64,000 nucleotides of DNA from the NCBI GenBank assembly GCA_018646675.1, contig JABGUH010000012.1, forward strand, positions 98,992-162,991, given 5' to 3'. Below are positions 1 through 9,481 of this stretch, piece after piece; position 1 is the first letter of the stretch; each line of letters starts with the position of its first letter. The notes beneath the pieces are model-generated. The model was not told where the DNA came from. It saw nothing but the letters and a program-made list of their open reading frames with translations, and searched no databases. The stretch is from Bdellovibrionales bacterium. GTDB lineage: Bacteria > Bdellovibrionota > Bacteriovoracia > Bacteriovoracales > Bacteriovoracaceae. The position numbers were made by a program, and so were the translations under genes.

Positions 1-7
1 CAAAAAG

Positions 8-1588
8 ATGGGAAAAGATCTAGTCATAACACAGACATTAAATGAGTGTCGGGCCGCCTTGATTGAGAACGGTGAAATTTTAGACTACTTGATGGAGCGT
101 GGTGGAGAGCGGGATCAGGATACCCCTAAAGTGGGGAATGTCTATCTTGGTCGAGTATCCAAAGTCTTGCCAGGAATGCAGTCCTCTTTTGTAGATATCG
201 GTCACAAACGAGCCGCTTTTCTCTATGTGGATGATGCCTACCTTCCCTCGGTGGAAGAGCAGCAGGAGATGGCCAAACGGACTAAACAGGAGCGGGAGAA
301 AGAGACCCACGGTAGTGGTAAGATGATTCCGGATGAGATGAGCACTCTGTCTGAAAGTGTTGATATGAAGTTCCGTCCTGAGATGCCGATCGAGAATTTT
401 TTGAAGGAGGGAGACCAAGTGGTGGTCCAAGTGGCCAAGGAGCCAATCTCCACTAAAGGGCCACGAGTCACCAGACATATCTCTTTGGCCGGACGGCATG
501 TGGTATTTATGCCTTTTATTGATCATACCGGGGTCTCTAGAAGAATTGAGAATGAGACCGAGCGGGCCCGCTTAAAAGATATTTTAGAGTCGATACGTCC
601 TGAGGGAAAGGGGGTTATTGCCAGAACCGTTGCCGAAGGACGCTCTTATAAGACCTTAAAGGGTGACTTTAATATGCTGGTTAAAATTTGGAAGGAGATG
701 GAGCGGAAGGTGACTAAAGCTAGTAAGGCACCAGCACTGTTACATCTAGACCTGAATTTTATTCAACGGGTTTTAAGAGATATTACTGATCAGGATGTGG
801 ATCGCATCTTGGTTGATTCTCGGGATAATTTAAAAGAGGCAGAGAAGTTTATCTCTAAGTATCTGCCAGCGATGAAGGGTAAATGTACGCTCTATGATGG
901 GGATGCTCCCGCTTTTGAGCACTTTGGAATTGATCTAGAGATTGAGCGTGGTTTGCGCAATAAAGTATATCTGCGTTCAGGTGGCTCCTTAAACGTTGAT
1001 CAGACAGAAGCGTTAGTCTCGATCGATGTTAACACCGGCAAATTTGTTGGCCGTAAAAATTTACAGGACACAATTTTGCAGACAAATTTAGAGGCGGTGA
1101 AGGAGATCTGCTACCAGTTACGCCTACGTAACTGTGGTGGTATAATTATTATCGATTTTATTGATATGGAGAGAGAGGAGCACCGGGAGACAGTCTATCA
1201 ATCCTTATTGGAAGCGCTGAAGAAAGATCGCTCTAAAACTAATGTGCTGTCCATCTCGGCACTAGGGCTAGTCGAGATGACACGGAAGCGAACTCGTGAC
1301 ACATTGATTAGGACCATGACCGGGGAGTGCCCCTACTGTGAAGGGAGTGGTAGGGTAAAATCCACTCTGACGGTCTGTTATGAGGTGGTACGTGAGTTAA
1401 CCAAACTCTTACAGCGAGAGGAGGGGTTAAAGAGGGTCTCGATCTATGCTCATCCGGAGGTGACCGCCAAACTATGTGGTGAGGAACTCGACCTGATTGA
1501 AACATTAGATAAGAGTTTTCGACCGACTCTGGTTATTCGCTCAGAGAATAGTTATCACATCGAGCAGTACGAGATATTTCCTCAATAG
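8..1588 (+). CDS. rng: Ribonuclease G/E family endoribonuclease
   Basis: Single-strand endoribonuclease for rRNA maturation and mRNA decay. At 526 residues it fits RNase G rather than the longer RNase E, which carries a C-terminal degradosome scaffold. The N-terminal S1-like region (about 40-160) has the family motif GNVYLGRV followed by LPGMQSSFVDIG, and is split by an acidic/basic insertion near residues 85-125. The DNase-I-like catalytic core has SIDVNTGKFVG (about 337-347) and IIIIDFIDM with the metal-binding aspartates. The CPYCEGSGRV segment near 440 matches the Zn-link. The N-terminus aligns with family starts, so ATG 8 is probably right even though only seven bases precede it; operon partners upstream are outside the window. 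It converges on the next gene with an 18-base gap. Confidence 0.95.
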   Translation: MGKDLVITQTLNECRAALIENGEILDYLMERGGERDQDTPKVGNVYLGRVSKVLPGMQSSFVDIGHKRAAFLYVDDAYLPSVEEQQEMAKRTKQEREKETHGSGKMIPDEMSTLSESVDMKFRPEMPIENFLKEGDQVVVQVAKEPISTKGPRVTRHISLAGRHVVFMPFIDHTGVSRRIENETERARLKDILESIRPEGKGVIARTVAEGRSYKTLKGDFNMLVKIWKEMERKVTKASKAPALLHLDLNFIQRVLRDITDQDVDRILVDSRDNLKEAEKFISKYLPAMKGKCTLYDGDAPAFEHFGIDLEIERGLRNKVYLRSGGSLNVDQTEALVSIDVNTGKFVGRKNLQDTILQTNLEAVKEICYQLRLRNCGGIIIIDFIDMEREEHRETVYQSLLEALKKDRSKTNVLSISALGLVEMTRKRTRDTLIRTMTGECPYCEGSGRVKSTLTVCYEVVRELTKLLQREEGLKRVSIYAHPEVTAKLCGEELDLIETLDKSFRPTLVIRSENSYHIEQYEIFPQ

Positions 1589-1606
1589 TGTAGAGTAATT
1601 TAACTC

Positions 1607-3277
1607 TTACTTAACTCCTCCAAACCATACATCAATCACTCTTCCTTGCACTTGCTTTTTGCCTTTTTTATATTGAAAAGTGCTGGATTGGCGTAGCTCG
1701 GCACGGTTGGCAACCTTGGTAAAGCTGGATGGGGCATTGTTATATCCTAGATTAATCGAGGTAACCCCCTTCTCCTTTAGTTTTAATATCTCTTTTTTAC
1801 TGGAGATGCCATCACTATTTTTGTCGGCCCACAGAACCAAGGAATTGAAAATAGGATCTAGCTTATTAATCACCCCATCCCTATTTTTATCATGGGTACG
1901 AAGTGACTCAAAGCCGTTACTTACTCCATCGCCATCCTTAAATAGCTGAGAGGCTTCACGAATCTCTCCATTACCATATCGATCAATCGCCAAAAAATAT
2001 CCCGGGGCACTCTTCTCTGGCCAGTAGATAAGTGAAAGATCGGGGTAGAGTGGAAAGTGGCTAATGCCAGTAAAGCTAGGCCGCTTTTTACTAAAAAATA
2101 GCATTAACGGTGAGTAGAAGCTACCGCAATAAGAGTTTATTCCCAAGAACGTTGGTTGGATTGTTAAACAGTTCTCGTTACTGTTCCAGTTGATGGTTTT
2201 AAAGTGTGATTCACTAATTAGATTTTGTGCTTTGGAATGTGATGGATCACTTCCATCACTATCCAGTTGGTCAAAGTGTAGCTGGACTGTCGCCTGGCCG
2301 CTACCAGGAGTTGTTACATATCTATTGCTACGCCCTTCCCGTAGACGATCTCGTCTGGGGTAGTTTGCATTATTCCACTCTACACTCACCAGATTGCGGT
2401 TAGCATAAACCCCATTTGGTTCTCCAATATCTCCTGAAACCGCGACTCTACTGCTCCATCCCATAATCTCCTTTTTTAGGCCACAAGTTACACGTCGGTT
2501 GTACTTGACCCCATGGTTATGGCTGGTGTTGTATGCAGATGCACTGGTAAGATCTAACTTCCGAAGGTATTGGCAACTCATCTCGCTATTGAGATCACCT
2601 TCGCTGGCCGGGTCATTGCTCTCCTCTGGGCCACTAGCAGTACGAGTACAGTTAAGGTGTCTTTGTACACGTCTTTGACGTGAGTTTCTAAATACTGTTT
2701 TCTTAACCCCATTCTCATCTGCTGCCTGTTGACTATTTAGATAGTTGCTATTGCAATAAGCATGATTCCAAACCTCCGCTCCATTTGCCTTCTTGGCAAT
2801 TACCTTACAATCCACCTCATAGGAGTCTTGGCACAAGTAGTGGACATAGATAACTTCTCCATCTGGTTTGACGATTGGGCAATCTACATGGGAATTAGTG
2901 TGTGCGTTATCCCAAGTACAGATAATGCCATAGTTATCTGGCCAAGTAGTCTCAACTGGAAAGGTTATTTGAGATGTATTGACAACATCCCCATTGCCCA
3001 AGGTAATCTCCATTCGAATCGGTCCACCGTTTGGATTTATCTGCTTCCCTCCTCCTCTTAGGTTTTTACCTCGGCATTGTGGTTGAATTTCAATACGTAG
3101 AAAATCACTGCTATTACTGTTGCAGGATGGAGACTCAGAGATGGTACCGATGGGAATACTCTCAGCGGTGTCAGTGGTTGGAGTGGCATTACCCGCTAAT
3201 AGATTATTGGAAGCTAGGGAGGCCGCAAGAACCAACAGCAATACCAATAGAATTGTCTTGTTGGCTTGATTTTTCAT
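1607..3277 (-). CDS. Secreted protein with C-terminal EF-hand-like calcium repeats
   Basis: I do not recognise a named family for the whole protein (556 residues from the chosen start). It has a signal peptide (MKNQANKTILLVLLLVLAAS), a long Cys-containing central region, and a C-terminal segment with four DxDxDG-type loops: DRYGNGEI, DGDGVSNGFE, DKNRDGVINKLD and DKNSDGISSKKE. Such loops occur in secreted dockerin-like and RTX-like proteins and bind calcium. An in-frame ATG exists 18 bases upstream at 3295. I chose ATG 3277 because a GGGAG Shine-Dalgarno sits about six bases before it and the signal peptide then begins with MKNQ. It lies downstream of the minor-pilin genes on the same strand (104-base gap), so a role as an exported or pilus-associated protein is an inference from position. 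Confidence 0.8.
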   Translation of the reverse strand: MKNQANKTILLVLLLVLAASLASNNLLAGNATPTTDTAESIPIGTISESPSCNSNSSDFLRIEIQPQCRGKNLRGGGKQINPNGGPIRMEITLGNGDVVNTSQITFPVETTWPDNYGIICTWDNAHTNSHVDCPIVKPDGEVIYVHYLCQDSYEVDCKVIAKKANGAEVWNHAYCNSNYLNSQQAADENGVKKTVFRNSRQRRVQRHLNCTRTASGPEESNDPASEGDLNSEMSCQYLRKLDLTSASAYNTSHNHGVKYNRRVTCGLKKEIMGWSSRVAVSGDIGEPNGVYANRNLVSVEWNNANYPRRDRLREGRSNRYVTTPGSGQATVQLHFDQLDSDGSDPSHSKAQNLISESHFKTINWNSNENCLTIQPTFLGINSYCGSFYSPLMLFFSKKRPSFTGISHFPLYPDLSLIYWPEKSAPGYFLAIDRYGNGEIREASQLFKDGDGVSNGFESLRTHDKNRDGVINKLDPIFNSLVLWADKNSDGISSKKEILKLKEKGVTSINLGYNNAPSSFTKVANRAELRQSSTFQYKKGKKQVQGRVIDVWFGGVK

Positions 3278-3380
3278 TGTTAACTCCCAGATCAACTGTG
3301 CGAAATAATAGATTTTACTACTCTTAATTTTAAATTACTTTGCCATTATCTCAAAATTTTTTATGGTATTAGTTGGGATA

Positions 3381-4379
3381 TTACTTAAAGTAGTTCAGGG
3401 TGTAGCCAATACTAGGGGAGGAGATTGACTCTCGATAGAACTTTAAATCTTTAATATCACTAGCAATTAAACGTTCTCTCCACTCCTTTTTACCACTACT
3501 GGGGGGGAGCAGTTCAGCTCGCATCAGCTTTCCAGTCAACTGCCTCTTTTTTATGGCAGCTTTTAGTCGATAACGGATCACTTTAACCGCTACTACCTTG
3601 ATATAACTAGCAAGGCTTGGCTCATAGGGCATATTTTGAAAGAGATCTTGAGCAGTTACTATTTTTGCCCCACTCCTTATATCGACTCCTTGATAATAGC
3701 GGTTATCAGCAACTAACTGAGCGGTGGGAAGTTGATCATCTTCTGGTACCCAGCCCATAATTGCAATTTGTCGAGGCAGTCTTCCTGTTCGATAAACATA
3801 CTCTGGGTTGTATACCACCAGTAGGTTTCCATAGCGCCAAGGAGTATCTTCCATTAGAGATAGTTGGACTGCTTCACTCTCTCCCCCTTGTCCATAGTTA
3901 AGTCCTTGGTAGTTATCTCCCTGGTAGGCATGTTCAGGTCGAAGTATCTTGGGCAGTCCTCCTTTGTTGCTGCTATTTACTATAATCAGGTATAAGGGGG
4001 AGGAGAAATCCCCCTCTTTGCTTGGCATTGAAAGAGTAAGGTTACGACTGCATGTTCCATCTGTTTGAAGGCAGAGACCGTCAACTTTATGATCAAAAAA
4101 TGATAGCTGCTGATCATCTAATTGAGTAGCATTGCCCAGTGAATACTGAGCTCCCAATAGGTCTTGTTGCAAAATTCTTCCCACCATAATCTCTTGTGAA
4201 GTTTGAAGAATACTCTCCTCCGCCTTTTTTGTTGAACGTTGAATTATCTCTGAAAGTTGAATTATACCAATAGTTAGTACGGCAGAAATTCCCATCGCAA
4301 TTACTAGCTCGACCAAGGTAAATCCTTGAGAGTCCCAAGGGAGTGGCGCTTTGTGGTTTATGGCATCTGCTCCTTTCAT
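3381..4379 (-). CDS. PilW-like type IV minor pilin / pseudopilin
   Basis: The N-terminus has a class III prepilin signal: a charged leader, then QG|FTLVELVIAMGIS with Glu at mature position 5, followed by one hydrophobic helix. At 332 residues with an extended C-terminal domain it resembles PilW-type minor pilins, which prime pilus assembly from the inner membrane after processing by PilD. It starts three bases after the stop of the 4383-4853 pilin, so the two are co-transcribed. No pilin peptidase, assembly ATPase or secretin is encoded in the window, so these must act in trans. The subtype name is tentative because the globular part is not diagnostic by eye. Confidence 0.82.
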   Translation of the reverse strand: MKGADAINHKAPLPWDSQGFTLVELVIAMGISAVLTIGIIQLSEIIQRSTKKAEESILQTSQEIMVGRILQQDLLGAQYSLGNATQLDDQQLSFFDHKVDGLCLQTDGTCSRNLTLSMPSKEGDFSSPLYLIIVNSSNKGGLPKILRPEHAYQGDNYQGLNYGQGGESEAVQLSLMEDTPWRYGNLLVVYNPEYVYRTGRLPRQIAIMGWVPEDDQLPTAQLVADNRYYQGVDIRSGAKIVTAQDLFQNMPYEPSLASYIKVVAVKVIRYRLKAAIKKRQLTGKLMRAELLPPSSGKKEWRERLIASDIKDLKFYRESISSPSIGYTLNYFK

Positions 4380-4382
4380 TGA

Positions 4383-4853
4383 CTACATTCCCCTGATAAT
4401 AAATGGAAAGTCTTGGTAGAGGCCTTTGATCATCTTGGGATGGCTGACTCGAACGATTAGACGGTAGATTCCACGGTAGCCGGTTAGTGGTGTCAGAATA
4501 TATCCCAAACGGCCAGAGCAGCCGGAACGGCCAACTTGGTGACACTCATCGATGGAAGAGTAGAGGGCATACTCATCCCAAGCCATTGGTAGCATCTTTT
4601 CCAACTTTTCTTTGGTTATATTGTTAAAAAAATCATTAGGGTTAAAGGTGATCTGGTAGAGGTGGGGGCCACTACGGATGCTATCTACAATTTGGAGTAC
4701 CGTTCTCTCCAGTGCCATTGCGTTGCGCGTTTTGCTTGTATGGTATTCGATAAAGTCTGCGCCTCCTAATAGCCCATATAAAGTGACACCAACTACTCCA
4801 ATTGTGATCATAATTTCTAGGAGAGTAAAGCCAGCGGAGCGAAGATCTCTCAT
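4383..4853 (-). CDS. PilV-like type IV minor pilin / pseudopilin
   Basis: This 156-residue protein begins MRDLRSAGFTLLEIMITIGV, a classic prepilin leader with cleavage at G|F and Glu at +5. A hydrophobic helix follows, then a small C-terminal domain containing a Cys pair (about residues 103 and 110). Size and position between a PilW-like gene and a GspK/PilX-like gene match PilV/GspI-type subunits. The start codon overlaps the stop of the upstream 4850-8044 gene by four bases (ATGA), implying translational coupling. Expected to be an inner-membrane subunit that joins a pilus or pseudopilus tip complex. Confidence 0.84.
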   Translation of the reverse strand: MRDLRSAGFTLLEIMITIGVVGVTLYGLLGGADFIEYHTSKTRNAMALERTVLQIVDSIRSGPHLYQITFNPNDFFNNITKEKLEKMLPMAWDEYALYSSIDECHQVGRSGCSGRLGYILTPLTGYRGIYRLIVRVSHPKMIKGLYQDFPFIIRGM

Positions 4854-7800
4854 AGTCTGGCCTCCTTTATTCCTAGAATAGCGCTACGAAATCGCCTGAA
4901 GCGTTCCTGCACTTTTGATTGGGTATCAGTCGGATTGATAGATTCTGGAGCAATTCCTATCTCAGGATCAATGGTTGTCCAGTTGAAGTTGTTAATGTTT
5001 GTAAACTGAAGAGGGCTACACGCTAACTGTCTTTGGCGCTCTCCATCACTGATAGTCGTAGACCATGGAACTTTGCTACGATTGTTGCATCCACTACCAT
5101 TGATACCTAAGGAGGGATGTTGCTTTAGCAACTCAATCGCCTGAGAGTCCCATAGGGAGTAGAAGTAGACCCCTTGGTCAGTGGCGGTAGGGTCGATGCT
5201 GATATTATTCACCACCATCGTTCCGATAAAGTAAATAGGGGTATCTCTGGGTTCAACAATTAAGTTGACACAGACATAGTCGCCGAAGACAAGGTCGGTG
5301 GTAGATTTGACCACACAGTTATTCATAATTGAACGGGTGATCATCTTCCCTTTGACACACTCCAATTGATCGTCTGCAACTTGGCTTTGATTGGTGATGG
5401 TATAATCACAGAAGTAGAAAAAATCACTAGGGTCATTATTCATATCTCCATCACCATCCCGATCATCTAGATGAGGAGGGTTCCAGTTAAGATTGGAAAC
5501 ATCAATGTTGGGGGAGAGGGCGGAGAACATCCAGGAGAATGGACTATGTTTGGTAAAGGAGATATCCCAATCTATCACTTTGTCGCCGGCTGCGGAAAGG
5601 GCACCACACTCTTGATCCCATTGGTCTCTTACTGCTAGTGAGGGAATATTTGTCTTAGATTCATTGCGAAGAGGGTTATCAGGGTCGTAGCGTTGATTAA
5701 TAAAAGTGCTATCTCCCTCATATGCTGCTGCATTGGAGGAGATCGTTGCCCACGGCTTCACTTGGCCCAAGAGCCCTGAAATGGATATTTCCGTTCCGTC
5801 AACTCTGCCTACGAGTTGAATTGTTTCAGCTGAATGGTCTATTTTTAAACGTAAGGTATTCGATTTTCCGACTACTCTTTCTAAGTTGGGCCCAGGTAGA
5901 TGTCCATCTGCAGAATTGGAGGAGCGAACCTGTCCAATCGAGATGGGCATATCTGCTACCAGCAGTTGTAGATCAATAGAGTCAAGGTGAGATAGTATTG
6001 ATTCGCTTTTAGTTAGATTAGACTTATTCTCAATGGTAATCTTTAAACTAGACTGGTTGGTCCAAGTAAGAGCTCCCTCTATTTGAAGCGTTGGGGGATC
6101 ACTGATTATCTGACTGGCTTGATCTTTTAGACGGTTTAGATTTGTGGTGATCTCCTCTCCTAGCTCTGTAAGCTCTGAAAAGAGAGTATGGCAATCGGGT
6201 AGGGCGGCAGTATTACAGTCAATGGTGGCGGATACAGGGCCGATCCAGCCGCAAGCAGGGTGTTGGCGATTTAGCTTGCCTGGACTACAGAGAACCTCTA
6301 TCCCGACAGTCTCTTTAAGTGTTTCTCCTGCACCATAGTTGAGATATTCTTGCGTATTATTTCCCAGACCACCCTCTAAGATTGTCTCCATGTTGACATA
6401 CTCTTGGATGAAACTCACTCCAGGGTAGGTAAAACTGGATAGGTTAAGGAGTACAGGAGTGTTGGTATTAACGGGTATTTTGCCAAGAAGTTCTGTTTGA
6501 ACCCGGTCAACATCAACTAGTATCAATTTATGGCCGCTTCCCAGTCTTCCAATGGAGATATTCCAAGTATCATTACTGTCATTAATTACTGAGGTAAGTC
6601 TGGCATCGTGATAGCGGTAGCCAATTAGTGCTGCCAGAAATGGAGTATCTTCATCTTTAGGAGTGATGATCTCACTTCGAATTGCCATCTGTTCTAGGTC
6701 AAGATTGGTTGGCGCAGTAATATTGGTAGGAACACTAATGTTATTTATTAGCTCAGTTTTAAACCCTAATTTGGAGAACTCGTTAAAGAGGGAGTTCTGT
6801 CCATAGGGGCCACAGCAGAGTCCAAGCTCCAGCTCCCACACTGCTTGATAGGTGGAGTCATTGATACTAATTGGTTTGATATAAAGCTGGGAGTTGGCAG
6901 TGTACTTAGGCTCTTCCACTAAAAGTTTTCTTTGGGTACAGAGCCCTAAAAGATCAGGGCTAGGTGGAGTATAGTCTGTATCAAAAAGATAACTTAATCC
7001 CTCATCTATCTCACTATCCAGCTTGATTCCCCCCAGTAGTCCACCAAACAAGTAGTCTCCACTGGCCCCTCGATATTCAGTATGGAGCTGGTCATTTGCG
7101 CCACCAAATGAGCGTGGGGCGTAGGTCGCACCATTCTGGGTGATGACACCACCTCCTAGGATAACTCGCCCATGAAAGGTGAGATTATGAAACTCTTCTG
7201 CAGGAACTTCTAAATTACCTTCAATATAGATAGGTCCCTGAAAATGGATGCCTTGAGATAGGTTATTGGCCTTAGGCGTAAGCATGGATCCAATTTTGAA
7301 ATTTCCCCCTTTAATCAGGGCAAATTGGTTAAGTAGACGTGGGTAGAAACCGACAGTCGCTTTAATTGTTCGTTCTGAAAAATTTCTACAGCTCGGACCG
7401 AGGGATAGTTTCTTGGGATTCTGAGTGATATCAATATTTAAAATGGTCTCTTGACCAGTTGTCATTCGTGATTTGCTAATATTGATTGTGAGTGAGGTCA
7501 GGCAGCGGGCAATTAGAGCGTCTGAGGTCATCAATCGCATAGGGTGGCCTGCAGGTAGGCGATTAATGTCGGTAAAGTCAACTGTTACCCCTGGATCAGC
7601 ATCAGGATTTTTACGTAGAGTGGTTAACTCAATCGGACAATCTACACAGTACCCTTTTCCGCCATTGGCCAAGGGCTGGGACATCTCTTGAATGGCGTTA
7701 GACGAGAATAGAAAACGCTCGAGGTTTCCCCAGTGAACCAGTTCAATGGTTGGGTCACAGGCCCCCTCTTCGCAAGCACCGCCGCAGGTGAGATCTTTCC

Positions 7801-8044
7801 CCCAGTCATCTCCCATACACCAACGCTCTTGAATGGCGTAAATGGTGTAGTCGAGGACACCTCTTAGTAGTTGACGGCTGTTGATCCGAGCATGGAACTG
7901 CTGCTTCTGTTTACGAAGCATCGGTAACAGATCTTGGACATTCATCACATAACCGACGGATGCCATAGAGATCAAACCGATCAAAGCCAGCAAGCCAAAT
8001 CCTCGCTGTCCAGCTATAAGTAATCGCAGACGTCGTACGCGCAT
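4850..8044 (-). CDS. Giant PilX/GspK-like pilin without Glu5 (1064 aa)
   Basis: The first 40 residues are pilin-like: MRVRRLRLL, then QRG|FGLLALIGLISMASVGY, one hydrophobic helix. Mature position 5 is Ala, not Glu. In known systems loss of Glu5 marks the tip subunit (GspK, PilX). Those proteins are about 170-330 residues, so 1064 is far outside the range. The rest is an extended exported region with scattered Cys, including a Cys-rich stretch near 75-105 (WCMGDDW, CGGACEEGACD) and an acidic DxDGDGDMNND loop near residue 865 that could bind calcium. Upstream of it is a small membrane protein and a ParA; downstream are two pilins in overlap. I infer a tip adhesin or sensor presented on a pseudopilus. 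The pilin N-terminus is clear, the function of the remainder is unknown. Confidence 0.78.
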   Translation of the reverse strand: MRVRRLRLLIAGQRGFGLLALIGLISMASVGYVMNVQDLLPMLRKQKQQFHARINSRQLLRGVLDYTIYAIQERWCMGDDWGKDLTCGGACEEGACDPTIELVHWGNLERFLFSSNAIQEMSQPLANGGKGYCVDCPIELTTLRKNPDADPGVTVDFTDINRLPAGHPMRLMTSDALIARCLTSLTINISKSRMTTGQETILNIDITQNPKKLSLGPSCRNFSERTIKATVGFYPRLLNQFALIKGGNFKIGSMLTPKANNLSQGIHFQGPIYIEGNLEVPAEEFHNLTFHGRVILGGGVITQNGATYAPRSFGGANDQLHTEYRGASGDYLFGGLLGGIKLDSEIDEGLSYLFDTDYTPPSPDLLGLCTQRKLLVEEPKYTANSQLYIKPISINDSTYQAVWELELGLCCGPYGQNSLFNEFSKLGFKTELINNISVPTNITAPTNLDLEQMAIRSEIITPKDEDTPFLAALIGYRYHDARLTSVINDSNDTWNISIGRLGSGHKLILVDVDRVQTELLGKIPVNTNTPVLLNLSSFTYPGVSFIQEYVNMETILEGGLGNNTQEYLNYGAGETLKETVGIEVLCSPGKLNRQHPACGWIGPVSATIDCNTAALPDCHTLFSELTELGEEITTNLNRLKDQASQIISDPPTLQIEGALTWTNQSSLKITIENKSNLTKSESILSHLDSIDLQLLVADMPISIGQVRSSNSADGHLPGPNLERVVGKSNTLRLKIDHSAETIQLVGRVDGTEISISGLLGQVKPWATISSNAAAYEGDSTFINQRYDPDNPLRNESKTNIPSLAVRDQWDQECGALSAAGDKVIDWDISFTKHSPFSWMFSALSPNIDVSNLNWNPPHLDDRDGDGDMNNDPSDFFYFCDYTITNQSQVADDQLECVKGKMITRSIMNNCVVKSTTDLVFGDYVCVNLIVEPRDTPIYFIGTMVVNNISIDPTATDQGVYFYSLWDSQAIELLKQHPSLGINGSGCNNRSKVPWSTTISDGERQRQLACSPLQFTNINNFNWTTIDPEIGIAPESINPTDTQSKVQERFRRFRSAILGIKEARL

Positions 8045-8082
8045 GATACTCTCTTGTATAAATCGCGTCGTGATATAAAAAA

Positions 8083-8466
8083 TTACTTCTCTTGTTGTTC
8101 TCTTCCTAAGATATAGCTAGCACCGGCAATCGCTCCTAAGCAACCACCAATTACCGGAGTGGAGAGGGCCAAACCAGTCGCCATTATTGGCAGAAGTGCC
8201 GCACCGGCGATGGTCGGAACGGTTATGGTCATTACTCTATTCCAGGAGATATCTTTTATATTTTGATCCCAAGTTGGTTTTGATTTAACACTTGGTGTCG
8301 GGTTACTTTTGCTCTCGATCGTCGCAAGAGGAGCTGTTTGAACTGCTTCACTCTTGTTCATCGGAGTAATTTGGGGAATCGCTTCATCCATCCAGACCCG
8401 TCTTTTGGTAGTGGCAGGAGTGGCTTTAGCTGTTTCACGGGCAATGTAGTCATCGATGTTTGGCAT
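8083..8466 (-). CDS. Small membrane protein, glycine-rich hydrophobic C-terminus
   Basis: Unrecognised 127-residue protein. The first 75 residues are polar and rich in Pro, Thr and Lys. The C-terminal third is hydrophobic and Gly/Ala-rich (about residues 80-122, with GAALLPIMATG and GGCLGAIAGAS), long enough for two helices in a hairpin. Its ATG overlaps the stop of the ParA gene by one base (TAATG), so it is translated with ParA. An inner-membrane partner or anchor for the ParA, or a link between ParA and the pilin-like proteins, is a reasonable guess from the order. It is not a ParB by sequence. Confidence 0.7.
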   Translation of the reverse strand: MPNIDDYIARETAKATPATTKRRVWMDEAIPQITPMNKSEAVQTAPLATIESKSNPTPSVKSKPTWDQNIKDISWNRVMTITVPTIAGAALLPIMATGLALSTPVIGGCLGAIAGASYILGREQQEK

Positions 8467-9455
8467 TAATCTATCCTCGTCTCAATCTGGGCACTTTGGT
8501 GGTCGTGCCGTTGGTTTAGGGCAATAAGTTCATGGGTAACTAGGTCAAAATCCTCTTTGGCAGTTGAGCGGCGATTAAAGATGGACCTTCCTTGCATGAT
8601 GGAGTTTTTTAGCTCACTACTGGTGCGAATATAGTTATGCATCATCTGCTCGGTAAACTCTTGGTAACACTGCTGGAGCAGTTGGTGCGCAGAGCTCTCA
8701 CGGCCATCAAAGCGGGAAAATAGAATTTTTACTGGAATAGTACGCTCTAAAAATTCTGAAGCAACAAACTCCAGCTCCTCCATCGTCTTTTTCAAACCCG
8801 ACATACTAAATTTGTCCGGATTGATAGGTAGTAGTACTAGGTCTGCGGCACAGGCGGCAGCGGTATTGACCGCTCCCAGACTTGGCCCTGTATCAATTAA
8901 GATCAAGTCGTATTGATCTTTAATCTGATTTAGGTATTTTGAGACTGCCTTACCGATATTTCTTCCTCCGGTAGTTAGAGTCTTATCTAGTACTGAGTTA
9001 TTTAGATTTGAGGGGATGAGATGAAGTGTTGGAGAGATTGCCATCACCGTCTCTGCGACTGTTGCCTTATCCTCCACCACATCTACCCACACTGCTCGCT
9101 CTTCACTTTTTTGGTTAAAGGCGAGAGAGAGATTTGCCTGTTGATCTAGGTCGATACAGAGTACCTTTAAGCCAAACTGAGAAGCTCTAATTGCGATATT
9201 GACTACTGCGGTTGTTTTTCCCACCCCACCCTTTAGCATTTGAACGGAGACTATCTGACGTTCAGGGTAGTGGTAGTCGCATGAGGTAAGGTAGCGACGA
9301 ACGTCTTTAGGGTAGAGGTAGAGTCGTCCTCCACTGATGACTGGATTGATATTTTTCTCTTTCAGCTCAAGGTGCAGGGACTTACGATCCTGTTTTAAGA
9401 ACTGGGCCAGATCATGTGTACCTAGCATAAAATCATCCATGGGCAAATTCTCCAC
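8466..9455 (-). CDS. ParA-family ATPase with N-terminal HTH
   Basis: A 329-residue ParA-type ATPase. Residues about 9-58 look like a MerR/excisionase-type winged helix (LGTHDLAQFLKQDRKSL, then GRLYLYPKDVRRYL). The ATPase has a deviant Walker A (KGGVGKTT), CIDLDQQANLS (Walker A') and LILIDTGPSLG (Walker B). This HTH-plus-ATPase layout is that of long, type Ia ParA proteins, which both position cargo and repress their own promoter. No ParB follows. The next genes encode a membrane protein and pilin-like proteins, so spatial positioning of a surface machine is likelier than DNA segregation. GTG 9455 is chosen because a strong GGGAGGTGAT Shine-Dalgarno ends four bases upstream; an in-frame ATG lies 15 bases downstream. 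Confidence 0.88.
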   Translation of the reverse strand: MENLPMDDFMLGTHDLAQFLKQDRKSLHLELKEKNINPVISGGRLYLYPKDVRRYLTSCDYHYPERQIVSVQMLKGGVGKTTAVVNIAIRASQFGLKVLCIDLDQQANLSLAFNQKSEERAVWVDVVEDKATVAETVMAISPTLHLIPSNLNNSVLDKTLTTGGRNIGKAVSKYLNQIKDQYDLILIDTGPSLGAVNTAAACAADLVLLPINPDKFSMSGLKKTMEELEFVASEFLERTIPVKILFSRFDGRESSAHQLLQQCYQEFTEQMMHNYIRTSSELKNSIMQGRSIFNRRSTAKEDFDLVTHELIALNQRHDHQSAQIETRID

Positions 9456-9481
9456 CTATCACCTCCCTATGATAAAAATCG

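Noticed and set aside
80..526. Minus-strand open frame inside the RNase G gene
   Set aside because: It is antisense to a well-conserved gene, has no family motif and no ribosome site; the same applies to the other overlapping frames I left out.
1592..1607. AGAGT-AATTTA-ACTCT hairpin between RNase G and the EF-hand gene as a terminator
   Set aside because: The stem is five base pairs, AT-rich and has no T-run on either strand.
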